Shown piece by piece: positions 26,731 to 37,439 of a stretch of DNA of 53,867 bases (position 1 is the first letter of the stretch; every line of letters starts with the position of its first letter). Under the pieces are notes generated by a model, which saw only the letters and a list, made by a program, of their open reading frames with translations, did no database searches and was not told the origin of the DNA. Location: NCBI GenBank assembly GCA_009602725.1, contig WELB01000021.1:253380-307246 (forward strand). The letters run 5' to 3'. The stretch is from Spirogloea muscicola (Eukaryota; Streptophyta; Zygnematophyceae; Spirogloeales; Spirogloeaceae). The translations under genes were made by a program, and so were the position numbers.

Positions 26731-26866
26731 ATGATGCGGATGCGGCGGCGGCGGAACCGGCGGGCAGCCGTGCGCGGCCGTGCGGGAGGCCCTGCAGTGG
26801 GAGGTTGAGCTCCGGACGACGACCACGGAGGGCCTGGCTCTGCCAACGAGGCTTGCCAGGGGGCCA
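26119..26866. promoter_or_regulatory. Divergent GC-rich promoter with CGG repeat
   Basis: About 750 bases separate the SPP start (minus) from the citramalate synthase start (plus). The interval is very GC-rich. It contains a pyrimidine-rich stretch near 26500-26560 and a (CGG)n trinucleotide tract at about 26695-26760. CACGT cores occur near 26258 and 26412. A shared bidirectional promoter is an inference from arrangement alone. Confidence 0.4.
26690..26760. repeat. (CGG)n trinucleotide repeat
   Basis: Nearly pure CGG repeats run from about 26695 to 26727 and resume in an imperfect form to about 26752. The tract lies upstream of the citramalate synthase start codon, possibly in its 5' UTR. 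Such tracts are prone to length change and to sequencing dropout. Confidence 0.8.
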
Positions 26867-29800
26867 ATGGCCCTGCGCCAGGCCGTCCTGATCCATGGCT
26901 CGCTGGCGCCGGGGTTGGCTGCCTCGGACCGCGCCAAGAATCTGCAATTGAGGTGAAATAGCCACTCGAAATTGAAGCTGGCAATGTACTGGCTTGCAAG
27001 TTAGCCCCATCGTCTGATATCGTGATAGATAGCCACAACGACCAGCCAGGCATTACAGCCAGCCTAGAGCAGTACGTCTCGGTCAAGTATGCCGTTTGCT
27101 GTCTCTGAGTGGCGCTGTCTGACGGTCAGTGGCAGCACTGTAGCTCGTTGTCAAGCGTGTGCATCCATTGCAGAGGGACAGAGTTGGCACCTGCCAGTGA
27201 CAGGAGGATAACATGCTATGCTCTTACTGTTGTGACGCTTTGTAGCTGATGACGACTTCTGCTTCGTCTGCAGCTTTGCATGTTGGCATTCGGCATCGAA
27301 GCTCTTGCCAGCTCGTCATGGGGGTGTGCTTAAGAGACGGACTCGGAGGTGGACAAATGCAGAGGCTATCTACGCAGACACTATAGAGGTGGCAAGATTG
27401 GTACGTTTGCAGGCATCACTTATCTTGTCCTGCGAAGAAAATCCTCACTGAAGTAGCATAACTTGGTGCTCCTGACTCTGAGCCACCAGCCTGTTGACAG
27501 GTCGGTGCAGCAGAGGAAGCTGGCCCTGCAACTGACTGTTACGTATCAATATATGACACGACCCTGCGAGATGGCTCCCAGGTACAGGTTTAGAGCTTTC
27601 TTAGAGCTTTCTGTGCATGGCTGCTGCAAGGTGCTTGTCGCAATCTCTTACCTATACTCAACAAAGCTGCACCTCCACTGCCGATAGAATTTACACACAC
27701 AGGGATCACTATCCCGTTGGCAACAGAAGCTGGAGCTGACAGCCTTCAACTTGGGGTGGTTGTTCACACCAGATGGTTGGCATATCGATGTCCGTGGAAG
27801 ACAAGCTGAAGGTTGCAGCCTTGCTCTCGGACTTTGGTAAGACTTTCTGAATGCCCTGCGCGCATGTTGGAATACTAGAATGTTGATTGAGTACTGACCG
27901 GGAGGCAAGTCAAGTTAAGGCTGCAATCTGTGTACTAAGTCCAGGGTATGACTTGTTATACAAGTTGTTCTACAATGCATTGTGGCCCAGGTGTCGAGTA
28001 CATCGAGGGTGGCTGGCCTGGCTCAAACCCCAAGGATGCAGAATTCTTTGCAAGATGGGATGAAATCAGGAGACATTCTCCCAGAAATTCAGGGCCACTT
28101 CATCAGAGCCCCACCAAGCTAGCAGCCTTTGGATCCACCAGGCGGAAGCTGTCGTCTTGCGAGAAGGTAAGTATGTTTGGTAAGCAGTGAACTGAAGGCT
28201 GTCTCTCCAACATGATTCTTGTCATACCTCATGGAAGTGCTCCTTTCCTCAGTGCAACTTGGTGTGGTAGAGCCCAAGCAATTCATGTGTCCTCTGAGAG
28301 TGCTTGTGGCAGGATGCTAACATCCAGGCACTGCTAGCAAGTGAGGCAGACGTGGTGACCTTAGTGGCAAAGGTAGGAGTGCATTTCACCTCCATATTTG
28401 TGGCTGTGTTGCCCCCAATCCTATTTCAGGTTATCTGGTTTGGTCCAATATCCTTATTTGAAAGGGAGCCCTAAACCCTGATCGTTGTCTCCTGGACGCT
28501 AGCCCTCCCGTCTACCTCCCACTCCAACTGTTACAGTCAAACTGGCAGTCCACTCAAGCACCGCCCTAGGCTTATGATGTGGTAGCAAGAATGCACTCTG
28601 CTGTTTCTTGATGTACTAAAGGTGGGGCAATGGAGAAAGCTTACATCTGGGCAAATTCTGCAATTTCATCACAGGCTTGGGATGAGCAAGTAGAGAGGGT
28701 GCTTGAGACGACTTTAGAGGAGAATTTGTGCATGATTGCAGAAAGTATATCATACTTCAAGGTGGACACAAATTCGCTCCACCTGCCGTGTGAATCAAGG
28801 ACTATTTGTCCATTACCTCTTCTTACAACTTCACTCGCAATATTGCAGTCTTACAGTCTTGCAGTCTTGCAAATTTTGTGGAGGATCGTCGAGCAGCTAC
28901 ACTTAACACCTGCAGATCATAACAGTAGTGTCAATTAGTATCCCTGTGTGCCGATGCAGGTCAGAGGGAAGGAGGTCATGCTTGATGCAGAGCATTTCTT
29001 TGATGGCTTTGCTGCAAACAGGTCGGCTTCTTGTCCATCTTTATGGCTGTGGTTTGTATGAGCGGTGTACAGCAAGCTCAGCACTTTGACCTCCTAGTAC
29101 CTATGCAAATGTTATTCTCATAGCAGGCGGAGACATTGGGTGTGCATGCCGCTAGGGATCAGCTGGAGTTGTGATTCTCAGACTCCCTGGATGACTAGTA
29201 GGGTGTAGATGGTAGATGTGCCTGCAGCTAGAGATCATTTGAGTGTCACAGGTTGCTTGCATTGCTCGTGCAGGAAGTATGCTTTGAGGTGCCTTGAGGA
29301 GGCCGCCAAAGCTGGCGCTGACGTCCTGGTTCTTTGTGACACAAATGGAGGATCCATGCCCTGGTCCATAGAGGTCTGTTTCAGCCCACACAAGTCATCC
29401 TCAGTACTTCTTGGATTCTTTGGAATGTGGACATTGAGGTTCAGGATTGTCTTGTCCATTTGCCAGCCACATAATAAAGAAAAGATTAAATTAAGACCTT
29501 GTCCTTGTGTTCTTGGGTTGTACCTACTCTGCAGGTGGTGACAAAGGCAGTGGTGGCAGCAGTTGCGAGCTGGCCACAAGTACGGATTGGCATTCACACC
29601 CATAACGACTGTGAGATGGCCGTTTCTAACAGCCTTGCGGCAGTCCGGGCTGGGGCGACTCTGGTCCAGGGCTGCATCAATGGCTATGGCGAACGGACGG
29701 GGAATGCCAACCTGGTCAGTTACTATCTGTGTCTGGTGCCTGTGTCACGATCTTACTTGCATGCATCTTGCTTTGCCCGTGGGGGGAAGGGGTAGCAGGG

Positions 29801-32800
29801 GGCTGCTCCCCTCTTGTAAGATGCACTGGAGCAGACCTGATAGCATAGTAATAGCTCAACTTACAAGGAACCTTCAACTGTGTGCCTCCTGTCAGCCGTG
29901 TCCTTGTTGACTCGGGGCACATGCATCCATTGTGTTGCCATGACTTACAGGGTCTCTCGTTTCGTCGCTTTCCATGCAGGTAAGCTTGATTGGCACCTTG
30001 CAGGTGAAGATGGGCTTTTGCTGCATCCCGCCCCAGTCGCTGTGCAGGTTGACAGGTATTGCAGCAGCAGTAGCCGAGCTTGCCTGCCAGCCTCTGCCGC
30101 CACAGCAGCCATTTGTTGGCTCGTCGGCGTTTGCCCACAAGGGTGGCATTCATGTGGCGGCTCTTCGCAAGGTCAGCATTCTCTGATGTGCGCCTCCTTG
30201 GTCTTTATTTCAAATACAGAGCTCATAGCTCTTTGCAGTCGGGGTGCCATCTCAAGGATTGCTTGCAATTGAGCTCGTAGATACTGTGCAATGAGTTGCA
30301 CAGGAAGAGAGTTAGCACCTGCTCATTGTGCTCGTGTCGACTCTCATTGTGTCTTGTCTCGAACCCTGATAACTCGTTTGCAAAATCTCCTCGCGTTGAA
30401 CAGTCCAATCTGCACATCTAGTCCTACTGGAAGCTATCACTCAAGCTGGCATGGACTTTGCTGTTAGCAGATGCCAGAAAGCTACAATCACATGGAGCCC
30501 TCATTGGTTGGCAATGAGATGCGATCAGTAGTCTCAGAGCTCTCTGGTCGTGGCAATATTCTCGATAAGGTCAGTATGGCATGTCATACCCAAGCTTCAG
30601 GTCAACCTCCATCTCTCTACCACAGAGTGACCATCCATGTCGTCTACTCAATATGTTGGGGTTGGCATTGCTTGTGTGCATGGCATGTATGTTGCACTGT
30701 GCTTCTAGATTCATTGAAGGGGTCCATCCAGCAGATAAAGAATCTGGGGCATTGTACATTCACAATCTTGCAGAGCTGAGCTCTCTTTGGCTAATCAATG
30801 GTGTTCTGATAAGTGCCGCTACATTGTCAGGCTGAGAGGGCAGGCCTGGAATTGGACAGGGATGTGGCTGGAAGCGTGCTTGCCCGGATCAAGGAAATGG
30901 AGAGCGAAGTAAGACAAAACCTCCCCTTATACAAAGATTGCCTCAGACTAGGCAACTCCACGTAATCGAATCATCTACACTTTGAATTGCATGCCTTGCA
31001 ATCTTGCAGTAAGTAGCAAAGAGAAGTTGATCACATTGTCGAAGAGTGTGGGACTTGCCATCTGAGCAAAAATCTCTTTCTCCGATTTAGGGCTGTGCAT
31101 TCGAGAATGCGTCAGCCTCGGTTGATATACTCATTGTGCGACGGGGCCAAGGTTACAAGCAGCCGTAAGCCTACAGTTGCCCTGATTGCATTCTCACCAG
31201 CTATCAACTTTGGGACTTGGGATTTGAATGCTGTCTTCTGATCGATTTACCTGATCTCGAGCCCCTGCATGTTAGCTTCGTGGTTGAAGTGTATGTGAGT
31301 TGACACGGGGGCAAAGTTTCATTGGTAGAGCACATTCTTATCAAGTCAAATCAGGCGTCTTCATTGATTATAATCTGCATCATCGCACAAGAGCATGTAG
31401 CCAAGTTCACTTTGTTACATATATGCTTTGCCGATTGAAAGCATAGTTGGCAAGTGTAAACCTGATGGCTTCCAGTCTATATAAACACTAAGAGTGTATA
31501 CCTGTCATGCACTGAGCTTGGGTCGTGGAGTGTTGCAGATTTCGAGTAGAAGAATTTTCAGTGATCTCAAGCAATCGTGGAGACTACGGGAGGGAGCCAG
31601 AGGATGGTGAGGAGGGAGGACGAGGCCACTGCATGGATTGGCACAGCAGCCACATCAATCAGGCCATTGTAAAGCTCCGGGTGGATGGCGAGTGCCAGGT
31701 ATGTCACCCACGAGATAATTTGATCTGTGGGTTTGTGATGCGTCAAGCTTTTGCTCAAAATAAGCTGTAGGAGCAGGATCATGTCAGATTATAGCTGATC
31801 GATAGTGAGCCCAAACTTGAAAACTGGATCTTACCGAGTTCTGCCACGTAGCCTGCTTGCCTGTGATACACAGGGTGTAGACCACCTCTGGTAATGTTTG
31901 CTGTTCTCCCTGTACTGATGATCATGGACTCTTGACTTGCAACTCTTGCTACTTGCCCCTAGATGACCGCTGCTGAGGGAAATGGGCCCGTGGATGCGCT
32001 CAGTCACGCACTGAGGTGGAAGTCTCAGCCAGATGAGATTTGTGCCTGCAAATGGCTCTAGCTTTTTATTTAGTACTCAGGCAATCTACAGGGATATATC
32101 TTGCAGCTTTGATGATGGCCTTATTGTCATGCAGTTATTGGCAAGACTGAAGATTCCATTGTTGCAGGAGCGCTTTGGAGAGGCATTATCCCCAGCTCAA
32201 GAAAGTGGAGCTGGCGGACTTCAGGGTGCGGCTGCTGGAGCCTTCAGAAAGGCGCAAGGGCACCATGTCGACCACGCGCGTGACAATTGACTTTCGGGAC
32301 TCCCTAGGCACCAAGTGGACCACGGTAAAGCCATGTCCTTTGACTTCATTTGCTGCCTGCTATACCTTCTTAGGCTTCAGCATGCGACTATAGGATAGCA
32401 TCCTGCCTCATGCGATGCTTATGCAGGCCCCATCCATATTCTGGCACGTGCTGTAGGTCTTGTCACTACTTTGTGGGACCCATATGGGCTGTTGCAACCC
32501 AGGAGGATGATGCTATTCCTCTGACAATTGAGAGCTGCCTCGTGCTGTAGCAGAACTCTCTATTTGACTACTGTCTTCCGATGAGGGCCTCTACCAAGCT
32601 GATCTGCATACTTACACGGGTAGATGATGATGCAAGCAAGTCTCACCTTGTATGCCAGGTGGGGGCACACACGTCCATTGTGGAGGCAAGCTTTCGTGCG
32701 CTCGTGGATGGCTTAGAGTTTGGGATTGTGAATTGCTCCGAGGTTCGTCGCACCCCAGCCACCCTCCAGCACGATGCTCAAGGATTGAAGCCGCATCTGC

Positions 32801-32946
32801 GCTGCAGAAGATTGACACCTACCAGCCACCAGTGGTCACCATTCTCTGGCAAACTGCTCATGACAGCAGCAAATTGCGACTTGCAAGTGCTGGTAGTGCA
32901 GCAGTCTAGCTCCGAGGCGGTAGCATGTCTGCAGTGTGCCCGGTAG
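26867..32946 (+). CDS. CimA-type (R)-citramalate synthase, plastid-targeted
   Basis: This enzyme condenses pyruvate and acetyl-CoA to citramalate, feeding 2-oxobutyrate and isoleucine synthesis without threonine. Exons: 26867-26952, 27274-27388, 27501-27581, 27773-27836, 27991-28166, 28313-28372, 28675-28761, 28960-29021, 29274-29373, 29535-29714, 29980-30171, 30471-30569, 30831-30908, 31091-31164, 31539-31698, 31963-32015, 32168-32324 and 32659-32946. Phases agree throughout. The catalytic core shows [114 protein letters not shown] and [20 protein letters not shown]. The LeuA-type dimer domain follows ([35 protein letters not shown]). The phrase [11 protein letters not shown] separates it from plant isopropylmalate synthase. 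The basic first 60 residues look like a transit peptide. The tail after FGIVNCSE is unconserved and may include a missed intron. Confidence 0.9.
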
Positions 32947-35264
32947 GTGGCGTGTTTAAGGTGTCTGTGCATCAGCTTTTCTTGCAACTTCTGACGATGA
33001 TCTGGGCGGCATATGCGCGCAGGATGGTTGCACTATTCGCGGCTAGCCACGTCTTGTCATGCCACACGGCAGCCTCTACTTCGAAGCAAACAGTGTGTCA
33101 CATAGAACTCAGCTCCTAGTGTGCAGCGCACAGTGCACTGAGCGCCTGCAGCTGCCCTCTTGGTGGCTATTTATTTGACGATGACCAAGGTTTCTTGGGT
33201 GGAGCCCTTGCGTAGAGCTCCTTGTTGGCTGTTAGCGGCTGAAGGGTAATCAAGTAGGATCGGGGTTGTGTTTGGGCTGCAATGGGCACCTTATCGACTG
33301 CTGAAGGTGGCAGGACAGGTGCATCTGATGGTGAGTGACGCACCAGGAGAGCCTGCACACACTCATGATGCTGGCTTTGGCGCGGCTGATGGCGATCTGC
33401 CTTGCAAAGCTGGCCAGAAGTGCACGCCCACACTGATCAATGCACCATGGGCACTCAGATTGAAACATTTTACGCGCGGGGGTGGTTGACATATTCACTT
33501 ACTTCTAGCATTCTCCAGCAACTCAGCTCAATGGATTGCAGAGGTGGCAATAGAGATGTTGGCAGTGCTGACATTGATCAAGTGGCAGGGCGGCGGCTCC
33601 GAGTGTGGTTTCCTAGTAGACGCACCCCCAAGAGGCAAGCCCATCAGCTAGGACCTGCACGAGCTACGCAGTGGCGCATCTAGGGGACTTTTGACACCCT
33701 CAACCTGAGAGGTTGGCTGCCAAGTGGAGGAGTGAGCAGCCCCAGACATAGTGCCAAGCATGAATGCTTTCAGTGCTGTGCACATTGCGTGCAAATCTTT
33801 GATCATGCCACACAGCAGTCTGAATCAGAAGAATGTCAGAAGCGTAGTCTTGTAACTGGCCTTCAAATAAGCAAGGCAGGCCTGGGTAAGTGCAACTTGA
33901 TTCTTGATGCAATAGTTGCGTGAGTTCATGTACTATTGCACAGTCTTACAACATATGATACCGTCGGATACGTACCAGTAGCCCAGAACTGATATTGAAA
34001 TTCATCATGAGCAACAAAACTGGCCTTTGAGACAGGACATCGGAAGCTGATCAATGCTGGTAGACAGTAGCTATGCAGCTATGTTACTATAGCTGACCAC
34101 AATGAGTGGTGCTTATTCAACATCAGGACATTGTTCCATTGTAGTTTCTTGCGACCCTCTTTTTAGCACAGAATGGCACCCCCAACTATTGAAATGGATT
34201 ATTGTCGACCAATGTACCATGGATTTCTCCGTCTGAGTGATGAAGTAATCAGCCACACAAAGGTGGAGTACAATTCAATTCAATGGTTGTAGCCTTGAAG
34301 CTATGCTGCGAAATCAAATTGGGCTGGCCACCGATCAGTAGGTAATGATGTCATACCAAGATTTGGTCTTTCAGCATATCATCCTGTTCGAGGACTGCAA
34401 TCTAAAGCAGCATGACTGTGTCCATGATAACAGGACTTCACTTCTGTGAGGTGATATGAGCAGATGAAAATGTTCGTAAGTGTTGTATCGCAAGGCATTG
34501 GCCTTAGCTTGCCACGTCATTTGCAATGCCACTACTTTGCACATTCCTATGACCATGATCTCTAACCTCTTGCACATCACGAGCCATTGTACATTCTTTG
34601 TGGACCTCGTTTGGGAAACTGGACACTGCGGGTGTCAGTTCCTTCGCTGACACCTCACGCGTACGTTGCACAACATGCATAATGGCTGACGCTGGTCTTC
34701 AAAGTGACACCTGCATATGCTCAAGGAGCCATGTTTGTGAGAGCCAAGTGCTTCTACACAAGCACCTCTTCACAATGTCCTACTATAGTCCACTGTGTCA
34801 ATTCACAAGAGGAAAATTTCCCAATGGAGCGGAGCTTCACTATCACGTGCACTGTCAATCTGACAGCTATGCACAGGGTACCTGTTACTTGCCTTGTTGA
34901 AGGTACCTACAGTCAGAATATACCTATCCATCAACAATGTATCTAATTATCTATCACAAGCTGCAACCAAGATGCACACAGCATGACAGAGATCCTCACA
35001 ACGTCACCTGGGGCTGATGAATACAGCGAGTAGTTCTGCATATGCATCTCTTCACAGAGACTCAATAGAGTCCACTATGACAAGTGAGACAAGGAATCTG
35101 ACAATGGAGCAGAACCTCACCATCGTTTACACTTCTAGAAAGCCGTTTTCATGGTAAAGTTCTACCCAATGAGAAAGTTCTACCCAAGTAGACTCAGCAA
35201 ACTCGTGGATGACATAAGCACCCTCTGAGGAAGGCAAGACACACATATATGTACACAGGTTCCG
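32947..35264. other. Long intergenic interval
   Basis: AT-richer DNA without a recognisable gene. A short open stretch on the minus strand near 33300-33480 (ALLASFARQIAISRAKASI) could be an isolated exon, but I do not recognise it and could not extend it. An imperfect direct repeat is listed separately. Confidence 0.4.
34755..35132. repeat. Imperfect direct repeat, ~95 bases
   Basis: Bases about 34757-34853 and 35042-35130 share the order CTCTTCACA, TAGAGTCCACT/TAGTCCACT, CAATGGAGC and TTCACTATC/CTCACCATC with matching spacing, about 285 bases apart. Identity is moderate and the relation is judged by eye. There is no coding signal. Confidence 0.4.
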
Positions 35265-36174
35265 CTATGAGGTAGCAGCGCCAGGCAAGTGGGCTTTCCC
35301 ACCAAGCGTCAGCCAGACCGTGACTGTGGCCCAGTGCAGGAAGACGGGCGGCCAGACCGACCCTGTTCGGAAGAACAGTATTGTGCAAGCAAGCCCGAGG
35401 AGGGTGGTGACGACAAGAAAGTGGGGGTCATAGAATATGGGCCGCATTATCGGCGTCAGCAGCCAGGCGTTGAGAGGATGCCACAAGACATAGAGCACCA
35501 GTGATGCAATGCCCCAGAGAGCACGGCGGAGTGCTGACACGGGCTCGCGCGGGTGGGGGTTGGGGAGGACGCGGAATGCTGACTCCTCCAAGAGGCATGG
35601 CACGAAGAAAGACTTGATGAAGAGGCCGCGTGAGAAGGACACCTTGCCGAGGTCGAGGAGGTGGGAGTGGTAGACGACAGGAAGGATGAGCACCGCAAAG
35701 ATGAAGACGACGGGCACAGTCTTGGACCAATCCCTGCAAGTATGATTGGGTCCACACCACTATTAATCAATATCAGGTTGCTTATAGGCTAAGCATTAGT
35801 GCTCAGAGTGGCATGTCATCTCATCTCAGCTAGCAAAGAGGACCTGTTCAAGACAGTGTCTGTATGGGTGGTCTAGAGGGTCCAGGGTTTGCGGACTGTG
35901 CGCCCTCAGCTATCAGCAGGGGCATCCACCAAGATGCCACGACTAGAAGAAGAGCGCCTAGAGAGCAGGCGGCTTACTCGGGAGCAGGCCACGTGTAGAA
36001 GGCCGTAGTCAGGCGCTGACAGATCACATAATCGACACGTAGTAGGGCCTCGTCAGTGTCCAAACAATGTACAACCAAATATGATCGCAGTAAAACACCC
36101 CTGTGGACGCAATCCCTCAGAATATTGACTGCAAGTCCCATCACAGACCCAGACCCATCTGTTGCGCTTGTCAT
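35265..36174 (-). CDS. CPBP family intramembrane metalloprotease
   Basis: This is a small multi-pass protein of the CAAX-protease/bacteriocin-processing (CPBP) family. In cyanobacteria and plastids these are putative glutamic or metal-dependent intramembrane proteases. Exon 35733-35265 encodes the full motif set: LLEESAFR (EExxxR), VLWHPLNAW (the conserved histidine), LLGLACTILFFRTGS and WPPVFLHWATVTVW (second histidine). It ends GKAHLPGAATS-stop. The preceding exon, up to 36174 and down to 35978, joins in phase and contributes RLTTAFYTWPAPE before DWSKTVP. Starting at the ATG at 36174 gives 221 residues, close to cyanobacterial homologues. That N-terminus is not conserved, however, and an acceptor at 36015 would allow a different upstream exon, for example the GC-rich block near 36.3-36.5 kb. 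The C-terminal domain assignment is firm and the start is tentative. Confidence 0.75.
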
Positions 36175-36259
36175 GGCCCTCTATGCTTGCAAAAGTATCT
36201 GATGCAGAACCAAGATCCCTGGACTGCCGTAGATACGTAGACTATTGGTTAGTTGTTGC

Positions 36260-36480
36260 ACCCACCTGTCGCAGCAATGTCGCCATGGAGGGCTCGGGCG
36301 GGTCGCTGTCGTCGTCGAGCTCGGGCGGCCGGAGCCCTGGCGTTCCCGCCGACAGCGATGCCCCGCGTCCGAGGTCGAGCCAGCCCCCGAGCACCCTGAG
36401 CAGCACCGAGAACAAGGCTCAGGTTGCCTCCGGGAGCTTCCAGTGTAGCATAGGGACTGAGCTCGTGTTGCTACTAAGCC
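36260..36480. other. GC-rich block, exon on either strand possible
   Basis: On plus, an ATG at about 36285 opens a serine-rich stretch (MEGSGGSLSSSSSGGRSPG) running to a weak donor. On minus, an alanine/arginine-rich transit-like stretch (LSLVLGAAQGARGLARP) ends at a good donor, ACAG|GTGGGT, near 36266. The minus reading could be an upstream exon of the CPBP gene, but its phase does not fit the next exon directly. Unresolved. Confidence 0.3.
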
Positions 36481-36734
36481 GTCAGCACTAACCTTGACCT
36501 CCATCACGCCAATAAACTTGATATGATCTCCAGGGTAATCTAATTTTGCGGTATCTCCAGGATGTCAAACTTGAGTGCTGTGCGGCAGTGTGCAAAGCAC
36601 CTCGAGCTGACCACCTCTAAAGCTGCGCTGACGACACTGCTGCAGGCAAGCTGCGACTTGAACTCCTGCCACTGAACTATAACGAGCAAGGCAGCCGGCA
36701 GAAGACCTGCTTTCCGTGGCGTCCTGGCCAGAGG

Positions 36735-37260
36735 TCAAGCTGCCAGAAGACGAGCTGCCGTCGGGCTCATCGTCACAGTCTGCTGGCGGAGCGCCATGGC
36801 GCGGCCCCGCATGCAGGCCCTCGCGCGCCGCCCCTGCGCCGCTGCTGGCGGGCTCGCCATCGCCATCGCCGTAGCAAGAGAAGTCGAGCCTGTGCGGCCG
36901 GCAGCCGCCGCCGGCGCCGTCGTCCCCGTTGTTCGGCTGCGGCGAAGGTGCGCCCGCGGCGGCGGCGGCGCCGGCGGCGGCGGAGAAGAAGTCCTCGCGC
37001 GCCCAGCGGGGCGGCGAGGCGGCGTGCAGGAGCCGCGGGGCGAANNNNNNNNNNNNNNNNNNNNNNNNNNNNNNNNNNNNNNNNNNNNNNNNNNNNNNNN
37101 NNNNNNNNNNNNNNNNNNNNNNNNNNNNNNNNNNNNNNNNNNNNNNNNNNNNNNNNNNNNNNNNNNNNNNNNNNNNGGCGGCGGGCGCAGGCGGCGCGGC
37201 GGCGGCGGCAGGCGGCGGGGCAGCGGCATGGGCGACTGCGCGGCAGTCTCGTCAAAGCTT
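36735..37260 (-). other. Unassigned GC-rich exon-like block with gap
   Basis: One minus-strand frame here reads like a low-complexity natural protein segment: FFSAAGAAAAAGAPSPQP, then RPHRLDFSCYGDGDGEP, then CDDEPDGSSSSGS. The block is interrupted by 132 N (37045-37176). It has the composition of the GC-rich first exons of neighbouring genes, but no family is recognised and no downstream exon could be joined. Confidence 0.3.
37045..37176. other. Assembly gap (132 N)
   Basis: A run of N within GC-extreme sequence. It is an assembly gap. Confidence 0.99.
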
Positions 37261-37439
37261 GCCACGTGGCAGGTACCCCCTTCCCTGTCGCTGGCTGCTG
37301 TGGGGAGCGCCTGCCTGGGTAAGGCGTGGTGCCAGGCTTCCTTCCTGCCTGGCCTACGGGGGAGGCAGCGAGGAGACCAAGCGGCTCCCGTCGAAGGCCG
37401 CTCGTCTAACATCAGCAGCCGCGACCTTCGTCTACCTGA

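Noticed and set aside
31470-31490. TATATAAAC box-like motif within the citramalate synthase gene
   Set aside because: It lies in an intron with no following start or alternative first exon, so it is most likely chance in AT-rich intron DNA.
33250-33500. Possible minus-strand exon (ALLASFARQIAISRAKASI)
   Set aside because: It could not be linked to any neighbouring exon or known family, so it is left as intergenic.
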